Below are positions 24,090 through 34,769 of a stretch of DNA of 64,000 nt, in pieces. Within the stretch, counting starts at the first letter, position 1. Each line of letters starts with the position of its first letter. Source of the DNA: Cryptomeria japonica (Eukaryota; Streptophyta; Pinopsida; Cupressales; Cupressaceae); assembly GCF_030272615.1 (NCBI RefSeq), contig NC_081408.1, positions 615,720,476 through 615,784,475 on the forward strand, read 5' to 3'. The translations under genes were made by a program, and so were the position numbers. The notes below the pieces were generated by a model. It was not told where the DNA came from, did no database searches, and was given only the letters and a program-made list of their open reading frames with translations.

Positions 24090-25060
24090 ATGATGAAGAA
24101 AGAAGGTTCAAAGTTTAATAGAGAGAACTATAGGATATGGAGTGATAGAATGAACATTTATATGAAGAGTCTTGGAAATCAATACTGGGAACATGTTGTT
24201 GTTCAATATGTCGCACCTAGTGGGACTATGACTGATTATCAGAAGAGAAACAAGAAAACAATCAAGCATTAGAGGCTATTATCAATTCTTTGTCTGATGC
24301 AGAGTATGTAGACATTCATGGTCTAGAGACTGCATATGAGGTACGGAAAAAAATCGAAGATATTTATAGGGGTGATGAACATGTTAAGATTTCTAAAGAA
24401 GAGAGTCTAGGAGGAAAGTTTGATGACATGCAAATGGTTGAAGGTGAGAATATCCAGCAGTATGGTCAAAGGATAAAAGAGATAGTTGGTGATATTTAGA
24501 GTGCAAGAGGTAAAGTGGAAGATACCACAGTGATTAGTAAGGTACTGAGAACCCTGGTACCAGTCTATGCTATCCAAGTCACAACAATTCAAGAGCTAAA
24601 GTCTATTAACAAAACCAAAGTAACCCTTGACTCCATCATTAGCAAGCTTACTACTTTTGAATTAAATGGTTATGATGGTAGTGTATAGAAATTTGACTCT
24701 ACATTTACAGCTTCTATTTCTAACCAATCTATGAGGAGAAGTAGAGATGTCAGTCACAGTTATGAATCTAGATCCAGTAGAGAAGCAAATGGTGAAGATA
24801 GTTTAGGTGAGCTTGAAGCATTGTTGGCCAAGTAGTTTCCCAGAGGTACTAGTAAACATAGAGGAAAATTACCTTTGAAATGTTTTACATACAACAAGAT
24901 TGGACACATAGCTGCTAATTGTCCTAATGGTGATAATGAGCACAAACGAGAGAAATTTAAGAAGTATAAGGGTAAAGGCAAAAGAGATTGTCTTATTGCT
25001 GTTGATAGTGGTATCACTGATGAGGAATCTGATGGTGATGCTAATAATGACATTATGTTT
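24090..25060 (+). pseudogene. gag of element B
   Basis: ATG 24090 gives MMKKEGSKFNRENYRIWS, the same start as element C1 (MMKREGPKFNRDNF). A frameshift occurs before 24290, and stops lie near 24497 and 24686. The zinc knuckle at about 24880 (CFTYNKIGHIAANC) has its second Cys changed to Tyr. The protein is homologous to that of the C elements, although the LTRs differ. Confidence 0.85.
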
Positions 25061-25599
25061 GTAGCCATTAAAGAGGATATATCTGATCAGAAGGTGTTAG
25101 TATCTCGAATGGATAACTCTAATGATTGGATCATTAATAGTGGTTGTTCACATCACATGACCAGTGATCGGAGCAAATTTATTTCTTTGAAGGAATTTGA
25201 TGGCAGAGTTGTAAGATTTGGTAATGACTCACCCTGCATGGTTAAAGGTAAGGGAACTATTTCTCTTAATGGAAAGAGAAGTGCAGATGATATCTTCTAG
25301 GTTGAAGGTTTAAAGCACAATGTTCTGAGTGTGGCACAACTCAATGACATAGGATACCCATTGGAGTTTAAGAACAATATGTGCAAAATCTATGGGAGCA
25401 AAGGTGAATTGATTGCAACCAGGAAGCAAACTAAAGGTTACCTGTTTCACCTTAATCCTAAAGCCAACAACTGTTTAATTGCAAAGATAGATGATAGTTG
25501 GCTTTGGCATAAGAGATTTTGTCAACTTTCAAGAGAAAATCTTTTTCAGCAAAACATTTGTTAGATTTGGTTCACACAGATCTTTGTGGACCAATAAGG
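25061..25599 (+). pseudogene. Protease and start of integrase, element B
   Basis: The protease motif reads INSGCSHHMT, so the catalytic Asp is Asn (C1 and C2 have DSG). LLSVAQLND-type sequence and DSWLWHKRFCQLS, the gag-pre-integrase region, follow. The frame is cut at 25599 by solo LTR S, within the segment normally reading LCGPI.TRS. Confidence 0.8.
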
Positions 25600-26675
25600 T
25601 GTTAGGACCCAGAGACAACTAAGGGGGGGGGAGGTGAATTAGTTGTCTAATAATTTCAACCCAAATACAACTTAATTAAACTTGATACTTAATATCGGTA
25701 AACCAAACTTAATGCCAGTAAATAGAATAATAGTTAATAACAGTACCGGTGAAACTTAATACATTAAACAGGGAGAGAAACAATATGCACAACACATTAC
25801 ATAGATATTTGTACATGGAAACCCTGTAAGGGGAAAAACCACAGTGGGAAACCTTACCCACAATCTAATGATACTACTACAGATAGTATGTGTATACAAA
25901 TGGGGTCTACACATGCAGAAAGGCCAGCTGCCTAGAGCTCACTGCTCAATCACAAAATAGGAGTCACACTGGCTACAATTGGATGATTAAATCCAATGAT
26001 AATGTACTGCTCAAAGTAGCATCTCCAATGTTGGATTCAGTATCGGTTAAGCTCTGATTGTCTCCCTCAAACCTTCCTTGAATCTTCAAATGATGTCTAC
26101 GTGAGTAGATCTGCTTATATTTGCATATACCGAATATCACAACCTTACAATACCTTCTTACATACCACCACTATATTAATCTCACAATTGAGATCTTACA
26201 TATATACAAAAACCTAAGACCAAATGTGTAGGTCAGCTTACTAAGAATAATACAATAAAATGTATTACAAGTAGGTCAAGATGTGATGCATCATGTCAGC
26301 TCAACAACAATATTAATTGATTAAACCATCTCCATAATGTGTCGTGTTGATCTGGAATAGATAATGCTTGCCGGTCCATAACCTAGACCCATTTGTTGGT
26401 AACAGCAAATATGTCAACCTAATTAGACCAATAACCAAATCTCCAAAACCAAGTGTCTAAACCATGTCTTCGACATAACCAAGTGATCTCCAGATGATAA
26501 CAAGTCATCCTCAGTGTCGATGAACAATATAACTTGTCAGTGAACCAAATATTGGTGACTATGCATAAGTCACTGAACTTGTCGGTGAACATAACCAAAG
26601 ATCTCCAGAAGGATAAGTATTGATAAGTGTTGACATCAATAACAAAACCAATGCAACATATCCATAATACCAACA
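25600..26675 (-). mobile_element. Solo LTR S inserted in the integrase of B
   Basis: 1076 bp with TG/CA ends (TGTTAGGACC ... ATACCAACA on the + strand) and a perfect 5-bp duplication TAAGG (25595-25599, 26676-26680). The integrase frame resumes directly after it. The shared LTR module appears in inverse form at about 25818-25855 (GGAAACCC, then GGGGAAAAACCACAG), and a G-run at about 25623-25631 is the inverse of the usual C-run, so the LTR is on the - strand. There is no internal region: this is the usual product of LTR-LTR recombination. Confidence 0.9.
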
Positions 26676-26680
26676 TAAGG

Positions 26681-27640
26681 ACAAAAAGTATTCAAGGTGA
26701 CAGATATTTTATGATCTTCACTGATGATTGCTCAAGGATGATGTGGGTCACATTCTTGAAGGATAAGACTAAAGCTTTTAGTAAGTTCAAGGCATTCAGG
26801 GCCTTAGCTAAGAAGGAGAGTGGTAAGAAGATAAAGTGTCTGAGGGCTGATCAAGGTGGTGAATTTACTTTTGAGGAATTCACTAGATATTGTGAAGAAA
26901 ATGGTATCAAATGACATATTTCTGCATTGAGGACACCACAGCAGAATGGTATCCTAGAGAGAAAAAATTGGTTAGTTGTTGAAGCTACTAGGATAATGTT
27001 GATACAAAGAGGTGTAGCAAAAAAATTTTGGAGAGAAGCTGTCAGCACAATTGTCTACACTATGAACTAGATTCTAGTAAAGAGAGGTAAGGACAAGACT
27101 CCTTATGAATATTGGTATGGAAGATCACCCAATGTTAGTTATTTCAAAATATTTGGAAGCAAATGTTTTATTAAGAGAGGTGATTATATTAGCAAATTTG
27201 AGGCTAAAAGTGATGAAGGTGTATTTCTTGGTTATTCCATCAAGTGTAAGGCCTACAAGTATTTTAACAAATAGACATAGAGAATTATTGAGAATGCTAA
27301 TGTTTGAGTGGATGAATATCCTGAAGTCTTAGAGGAAACTAGTTCAGAGAAAAAGGTTGAAAATCCTTGCATTTTGTTTTTGGAACCAGAAACTGTGAAA
27401 CTTGAAACCGGTAAAGCAAATACTGATGTACCAGTTCAACCAGAATAGATAAATTTAGAATAAGATGATGATAATGAAAAAGATGAACCTAAAGATAATG
27501 ATCATGTTATTCTAAGATATGTGAGACTCAGTCACAAACCTTAGCAGCTTATTGGAGATAAGGATGCCAGAGTACTTACCAGAAGAAGAATCAAAGATAA
27601 TTCTTGCATGACATCCACTATTGAGCCTAGAACTGCTAAG
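26681..27640 (+). pseudogene. Integrase of element B, continued
   Basis: GDRYFMIFTDDCSRMMWV, LRADQGGEF and QQNGILERKN show the integrase core. The Glu of the DDE triad is intact here (LERKN), unlike in A, C1 and C2. FWREAVSTIVYTMN and KTPYEYWYG follow. Stops include those near 26912, 27068 and 27272. Confidence 0.85.
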
Positions 27641-28361
27641 GAAGCATTTGGTGATGATCATTGGGTTAAATATATGGAGGAGGAAATAGATCAAATTGAG
27701 AAAAATAACACTTGGACCCTAGTACCCCCGACCAATAAAAAAAAATGTGATAGGTACTAAGTGGGTATTCATGAACAAGTTGAATGAAGATGGTGTTGTA
27801 GTTCGCAACAAAGCTAGGTTGGTTTGCAAAGGTTATGTACAAGAGGAAGGAGAAGATTATGGTGAGAATTTTGCACCAGTGGCAAGATTGGAAGGTGCTA
27901 GAACTTTACTTGTATTTGCAGCACATAAGAAATTCAAGGTATACCAGATGGATGTTAAGTCAACATTTTTGAATGGGATACTGGAAAAAGAAGTATACAT
28001 TGAGCAGCCAAATGGTTATGATTTGACTAATGAGAAAGACATGGTATGCAGATTTCATAAGGCTTTATATGGATTAAAGAAGGCACTGAGAGCATGGTAT
28101 GAAAGGCTTCATACACATCTGATGAAGATAGGTTTTCTGAGAACTAGTGAAGATAGCAACATATCTCTCAAATCTGAAGGAGATAAAATACTAGTCAACA
28201 AAGTTTTAGTAGATGATATCATTTTTGGAGGTAATGATGACATGAGCAATGACTTTGCAGATGAAATGAAAAATGTGTTTGAAATGTCTCTAGTGGGAGA
28301 AATAAATTTTTTCATAGCCTTGCAAATACGGAAAATGAAGAATGGTATTTTCATCACATAG
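27641..28361 (+). pseudogene. Reverse transcriptase of element B
   Basis: A 204-aa open stretch (27747-28361) carries [58 protein letters not shown] and the VDDII catalytic box. This is the full copia RT core except for a poor 5' join. The product would synthesise cDNA in the particle. Flanking stops and the lost protease Asp make it inactive in cis. Confidence 0.9.
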
Positions 28362-28820
28362 TCTAAGTATGTGAAAGAGGTTTTAAAGACATTTGGTATG
28401 AGTGACTATAAACCAGTTGGGACACCAATGGTTACAGGTTGTAAGTTGTCTAAGGAAGATGAATCCACATCTGTTGATGAGAAAGAATACATATCAATGA
28501 TTGGAAAATTTCACTATGTTGTTCACAACAGACTAGATATAGCACATGTAGTTGGGCTAGTTGCTAGATTCTAGAAGAATCCTAAGGAAACACATTTGAT
28601 AGCAGCCAAGAGGATTTTTAGATATTTGAAAGGTACTGTTGACTATGGATTATGGTATCCATATGGATGAAAATTTGACTTGTACACAGATGCAGATTGG
28701 GTAGGAAATGTTGATGACAGGAAAAGCACAACCGATGGAGCATTTTTTCTTGGAGGAAGACTTGTTTCATGGAGTAGTAAGAAGCAGAGTTGTACATCAC
28801 AATCTACAACTGAAGCTGAG
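28362..28820 (+). pseudogene. RNase H of element B, 5' part
   Basis: YVKEVLKTFGMSDYKPVGTP, RYLKGTVDYGLWYP, TDADWVGNVDDRKSTT and QSTTEAE are the copia RNase H landmarks. Stops occur near 28574 and 28668. Element D is inserted directly after the TEAE codons and leaves the duplication CTGAG. Confidence 0.85.
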
Positions 28821-29980
28821 TGTAGACACCTAAAAATGTCTCATTAATCATGTACTAATTATTCCTCTAATTGATTAAATAATTCTTTAGTTATTTAAAT
28901 AAGCTAATTAATATAATTCTTCTAATTTCATATTTCCTCATCATCTTACTAATTATTCAATTTCCTATTATTTCATCATTTAATCATTTTAATCATTTTC
29001 TAATGCTAATTAAATATTTGTTATTTAATTAATTCTTTTTAATTCTCCAATTTAAATAATCTTTATTATTTAAATAAATTACTAATTATTCAATTTCTAT
29101 CTCTAATCATCTAATCATTTAACCCTTTTCTAAATATTAATTAAATATTTATTATTTAATTAGTTGTGATTTAATTCCTTTAAATTAAATCATCTTTATT
29201 ATTTAATTAAAGTCCATTTCTAAAATAATTAAATAGTTTCTTTAAATTATTTAATTAACTAATTAATTCTTCTAAATTCTTCCAAATTCAAATACATGTG
29301 CATGATTTCAAAATCCAAATTGAAAATCAAAGTCAAGTTCTAAATATATTCAAATGCTAAATTGAATTAAATAAATTCAATTATTTGAATAAATTTCATG
29401 CAAAGATTAAATTGAAAAATCTAAGTTAAAGTGCAAGCACATGCTAAATTAATTAATTAATTAAATCATTTATCTCTCCAGTCTCTATTTCCATCTTCTA
29501 GTTCTCTTTGTCATCTTTTTTATTTCCTCCAATCATTCTTTTTCTTCCTTCAGTTAGCTTTTTCTCAATCAGTTGGCTCAATTAATCTATTCAATCTATT
29601 TTGTTTCACCTCCAAGTCAGTAGTTCAACTATCAATCAATATGTGAGCTCACCTGAGTTCCACCTTTCAATCAATCTTCTCCAAAAATCTATAAATTGAG
29701 CATTCAATCCTCTCCTCAATCTTGGACAATTCCTCTAGATCATGAACTTCGAATCTTTGTGTTGATTGCAGGTTGCCAGTGCAATATCTGAGAGCCATCA
29801 TACCACAAAGAGAAGAAGAACAATGGAAGCTATGATGCGCAATAGGGAGTTTCATATTGCTTAATTTAATTCCATTTTGCATCTATTTCATTGGTTTTAT
29901 GTTTGAATTGCTTAGATAGTTAAGGATTTTGTGATTGTCCTTATTTCCTATTTAGCAATGGTGTATTTGAGCATGCTACA
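28821..29980 (+). repeat. 5' LTR of element D
   Basis: Very A/T-rich, with many TTAATTAA and ATTTAATTAA words at about 28860-29460. Compared with the 3' LTR it has extra bases near 29360-29390 and lacks about 30 bases present near 55458-55488, so the LTRs differ by indels as well as substitutions. Confidence 0.9.
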
Positions 29981-32257
29981 TTTTGGTGAACCCGACATGA
30001 ATAACAGCTAATTAACCTTCTCTGTTTTCTGTGTTGTTTTTGCAAGTCGTACGATTTTTTTTCTTTTTTGTAGGTTTTGCATAGATTTCAAGACAAATCT
30101 CTTTGTCACGCATTCGTGGTTGCATCATCACGCAATCGCATAGACAAATCTACACAATCGATCAAACAGGGTTATGCATTCATGCGGAACCCATCACGCA
30201 ATCGACCTTATAGGATCACGCAACCGATCTGATACTGTTATGCATTCATTTTGGATTGTTCTGTTCTGATAATTTTATCTTCATTCCTTTTCTGTTTTAT
30301 GATCTGTTTAATTTTGTATGAAATTGAGTAAATCTGGAAATAAATTATTTTTATTGCATGTTTTTGTTTTAACAGTTTATGGCACGTAAGGTACAATTCA
30401 GGATTTCAGGTCCCAGAAGGACAAAGCAACAAAGAAGACAGGCCAAATGCTATCAAAGGGCTCTGCAAGAAGAAAATCAGATACAAGATTGGGAAGATCA
30501 ACCAACCTTTGATAGATATAACTTCTTAGTTCTCTCATATCAAGTTAAATATGATCTAATTAACATTGAATGGATGGTGAGAGATTTAGCTAGGGCCTCA
30601 CAATTGGTTTTGCAGGTTTCTAATCGGGGTTCATTTCTTTTTTTAAATTTTTTTGTGTTATCTACTTGTCTGCCACACAATTGTCCTGTTTGGATTACAC
30701 AATCGATTTGTTAGTGTCACACATTTGACCTATCAGGATTATGCATTCGCTCTATTATTTTCATGCATTGGTTCTGTCAGGGTCACACACTCACGCATGT
30801 ATTGTCACGCATTCGTTTCTGTCAATTTTTTATTCTCTATTTTTTGTTGATTTGATATTACTGCTAATCATATGTTTTCAGCCTATGGAAAATTTATAGA
30901 AAGGATCGAATTAGTATTAGATCAATTGCACTCATAATCTCACACTTCATCTTTTGGTGCTTAAAATTAACATTGGTTAAAATTGACATGCATGTATAAC
31001 ACTTCGATTTGGGCTTAAAACCAACAACGGTTAAAATTGACATACATGCCTTCACATTTCAATTTAGTGTTTAAAATGGACATGCACATGCGTATTCAAC
31101 ACCTCAATTTGGGCTATAAAATAAATGTGAATCAAGTTGCATTAGCTAAAATTACATTTGGTTTTTTTAAGGTAAATAATTTTTATCGTGTTTGGGGTGG
31201 ACCTACTATTGCATTAACTAACTTTCCACCCGCCTTTGGGGTCTTGGGAGAAAGGAAGGAGGTGACAACGACATCCAATTTTATTTTATTCCACGTAGTG
31301 AGGGGTATCTTTTACTGGGAATTTCATCACCCCACAAAGGTACTTAAGAATTGGGATGCATTGGGGATATCATCTCTCCCAGCGTACTCTCGAGTGGGTT
31401 TTTCAAGCCACTATATAAATATACTGGTCAAGTGGCTAGAGTGTTGAGTGAATTCGACATATGTGGGGGCCTTCCCTGCACTGATAAGCTCAACCAAATT
31501 CTTAAGTGGCTTGCTCGGAGAATCCGTCATTGGATCGGGACCCCTTGAAACCCTACAATAAGAACCAACTTAGTAGCCCAAAACCCTACATTCAGTGATT
31601 CTGGGAGTGTGGATCATACCCCATAGATACCCTTCATGTACCTTACACTATGATATAGGAATCCCTTGGCTATAAGATCTTTGAATCTTCGGGGTAAGAG
31701 AGACTAGCATGCCCGAGAAGTGTGTGTCATGGAGTGGAGCCAGTGCTACCAGACTCTCTATCTGTTCATTTTGTCTTGGTATTTTGTAAGGGCCTCATTG
31801 AATGGTGTCCACTTTCCATCCTAAGATTGTATTCTATGCTTTTTTATGTATCATTGTATTAGACCAGTATTGAGTCAGTCCTTTGGGTTATTTCAAGCCC
31901 TATCCTACGTATCTCTAAATTCTCTTGAGATTGTTCAAAAAACTAGTTCAGTCAACTATATCTACCTCCAAACAATTGTTCTCAGACTTGAAAAAACCAC
32001 AAAACATGTCCTACACACAAAATTACCAAAAATGAAGTCCATTTTGAAACATCAGACAGTCCAACAAACTCAAAATTTAACACACTTATGACCATAGGAA
32101 GTCTTTGCATAGTCCTCATTTACATCCTTACTATCATCCTTAGTCCTTGCTTAGTCCTCATTTACATCCTTATTAACATCCTTAGTCCTTGCATATTCCT
32201 CATTTATGTCCTTACTATCGTCCTTAGTCCTTGCATAGTCCTCATTTACGTCCTTAC
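29981..32257 (+). other. 5' internal region of element D: leader repeats and small reading frames
   Basis: TTTTGGTGAACCCGACATGA after the LTR is probably the primer site, tRNA not assigned. Degenerate copies of TCACGCATTCG or TCACGCAATCG, often with CTGTCAGG-like words, recur at 30100-30250 and 30690-30830. A basic 111-codon frame (30379-30714, MARKVQFRISGPRRTKQQRR) follows. Four degenerate units of about 55 bases (CACTTCGATTTGGGCTTAAA) lie at 30943-31130. A 136-codon frame at 31037-31447 and an overlapping frame to 31548 resemble nothing I know. No gag zinc knuckle is seen. Confidence 0.55.
32106..32257 (+). repeat. 42-bp minisatellite of element D, left part
   Basis: Units close to TGCATAGTCCTCATTTACAT plus CCTTACTATCATCCTTAGTCCT, 42 bases (14 codons). 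In one frame each unit encodes a hydrophobic 14-residue repeat like CIVLIYILTIILSP, inside a 64-codon frame starting at 32088. Element E was inserted inside the fourth unit, and the array resumes at 42191. Confidence 0.75.
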
Positions 32258-32318
32258 TATTAAATTTATGGATCAAAATTAAAACTACAAAGATACAGAG
32301 CAATATCTGAATATATAT
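32258..32318 (-). repeat. 3' LTR of element E, terminal 61 bases
   Basis: Matches the end of the complete LTR at 41512-41575 with about seven differences, including loss of the terminal G (TATTAAATTT against TGTTAAATTT). The remainder continues at 39712 after element C1. Confidence 0.85.
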
Positions 32319-33795
32319 TGTTGGCATTATGTGGACTGGTATGAGGACATGATGACATTGTATGTTGTCATTGATGTCAATATGCTGAAGAAGAGAGAAC
32401 CAGTATATGTGAGAAATGATATAACATTGTGAACCGGTATATGTTCCAAAGTGAAGCAGTGTGTTTGTTTAAGGTGAACCAGCATGTGGTTATGGGAACC
32501 GATACATGGAAGCTTTGTATGACTACTAGTTGGTAGTCTCAACTTCAAGGTTTTCGGTTGAAGTGCTTCAAGCCAGTGTGACTCAACCGGTGACTTTATG
32601 TGATGAGTTAGCATTGTAACAAAGAACAGATCATGTTGTCACGTCAGTCTTGTGCACATGAAGGATCTTGCATGAAGGAGATTGTTCCTATCTACCTCAG
32701 GAATGTGCGAAGTCTGTAAACGGTGAAAACGCATGATGGGTTATTAGCAGCCATGAAAGTGGTGGAAAACGAATGATGGAGAACCTCTTGAGATTGGTTC
32801 AAGACTGTTGCATTTAATGCAATGTGCTCAATGGTCAGGATTGAACCATTTGAATTGCTTAACCTAATAGGTTTAGGGTTTAGGGTTTATGCTACCGACC
32901 TATCTGTTTCCTATAAGGTCGATGTTGTGTTTCTTTCTGAGGTTGTTAGCAAAGGTTGTGTGTGTATCCGAGTGAAGGGATACATGATTCTTGCTAGACT
33001 AGAGGAGAGAAGTGATACCTACAGAGTGTAAGTGTAGAAGGTGAAGAGGAGCTAAAGCGGATTTGCATTGGCATTGAGTGTTGTTACCAGATCATTGTAA
33101 TACCTATTCATTTCTAACCATTTCAACAGTTAGGAAATCCCTTAACAGGGTAGCTTTAACTGGCTTACTGTAAATCCTTTAACAAGGTGACTCAAATCCA
33201 TTGAGTTCTTGAAATCCTCTAACAAGGTAACCTTTAATAGGGTTTAACCCTTAACCGGGTATTCTAGCCATCCCTTAACTAGGTGATCCCTAATAGGATC
33301 AGTTCCTAACAGAACCTATTGTATCAATCTTTAATCGGACAAGGCTCCTAACAGAGCGGACTTCTAAACAATTCAAAAACAACTTGTGGGTATTCATCCC
33401 ACTGTGGTTTTTCCTAGTTGGGTTTCCACGTGAAAAATTTGTGTGTCATGTGTGGTGTTATTCATGTAATGGCTTAAGTGATTTGTGTCTGAAGGTAAAT
33501 CATGTTGATCTAGCTATTTATATATCTTTGATGATAGATTACCTGTTCATGCATAAGGGTGAAATTAAAGTGTAGTATTAAGTTGTGTGGAAAGCTAAGT
33601 GTCAACCGATTTATGCTTGTCTTAGTTATTTTGGGTTTTGCCGGTTGTACTCTATTTTAGACCGGTGTTACTATTGACCAATAATTTATAGTGTTTGCTG
33701 ACAAACCGGTTTAGGATTGTGTTTTTTTCTGTATTGATTCACCCCGCCCCCTCTCAGTACCAGTTTGGTACTATCCATTCATCATTAATTTATCA
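32319..33795 (+). repeat. 5' LTR of element C1
   Basis: TGTTGGCATTATG to TTATCA. Repeats around AACCGGTATATG lie at about 32395-32515 near the start. A block of TAACAGG and AACCGGGT-like repeats lies at about 33120-33350. The module CCCACTGTGGTTTTTCC with GGGTTTCCACGTG is at 33398-33432, and an interrupted C-run follows at 33740-33751. Confidence 0.9.
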
Positions 33796-33796
33796 A

Positions 33797-33808
33797 TTGG
33801 TATCAAAG
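33797..33808 (+). other. Primer-binding site of C1
   Basis: TTGGTATCAAAG starts within two bases of the LTR end. It is close to TGGTATCAGAGC. Confidence 0.75.
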
Positions 33809-33866
33809 TGTCCTCCAGGTCCTCTGTGTTATAAGCTTAACCGCTTGAGGAAAAGATCCCAATCTA

Positions 33867-34769
33867 ATGATGAAGAGGGAAGGTCCAAAGTTCAACAGAG
33901 ATAATTTTAGTATATGGAAAAACATAATGAAGATATACATCAAAAGCATGGGTTCTCAACACTGGAGCTATGTTGAGAATGCTTATGTTTCCCTTACTGG
34001 TACTCTCACCGATGACCAAAAGAGAGAGATGTGGGAGAATGGGCAAGTCATGGAAGCCCTAATTAGTAGTTTATCTGACATTGAGTTTATTGATGTCCAA
34101 GATAAAGTAAATCCCAAAGAAGTATGGGATACTCTTGAAAATATCTATGGCGGTGATGAGCATCTAAAACAAGCTAAGGAAGAAAGCTTTAGAGGGAAGT
34201 TTGAAGACATGTGAATGGTTGAAGGTGAGACTATTCAACAGAATGGAATAAGAATCAAAATTGTTGTTGGAGATATCAAGAGTGCAGGTGGTAAAATGGA
34301 AGATTCCACTATGGTAAGCAAAGTCTTAAGATCCTTATTACCAGTCTATGCAATAAGGGTTGCTGCTATTCAGGAGTTGAGATCAATAGACAAGACTAAG
34401 GTATCCCTAGACTCTATCATTGCAAAGTTGATAGCCTATGAGCTAAATACTTTTGATGGCAGTGTTCAAAAGACTGAATCAACTTTTAAAACTTCTGTTG
34501 TACCATCCAGAAAAGGAAAAGAAGCTAGCACTAGTGGTGAACCAAGATAGAGCAGAGAAATGGATGATGAGGAGATTCTGATGGCATTTGAAGCTCTTCT
34601 TGCCAGGAAACTTCCTAAAGGAATCGATAAATACAGAGGTAAGCTCCCTTTGAAATGCTTTTCTTGTAACTAGATAGGACATATTGTTGTAAACTATCCT
34701 AATGGTGACAACAAGGACAAACCAGAAAGGTTCAAGAAATTCAAAGGAGAAAACCAGAGAAACTGTTTT
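33867..34769 (+). pseudogene. gag of element C1
   Basis: ATG 33867 (MMKREGPKFNRDNFSIW) opens the frame. Stops lie at 34212, 34548 and in the zinc knuckle, which reads CFSCN, stop, IGHIVVNY near 34660 with the last Cys changed to Tyr. The frame is otherwise continuous. The gag core includes ALISSLSDIEFIDV and GGDEHLKQAKEESFRGKF, a segment deleted at its start in C2. Confidence 0.9.

Noticed and set aside
31037-31447. 136-codon frame as a captured host gene
   Set aside because: No recognisable family, no second copy to compare, and placed inside a pol-less element; left as unassigned interior of D.
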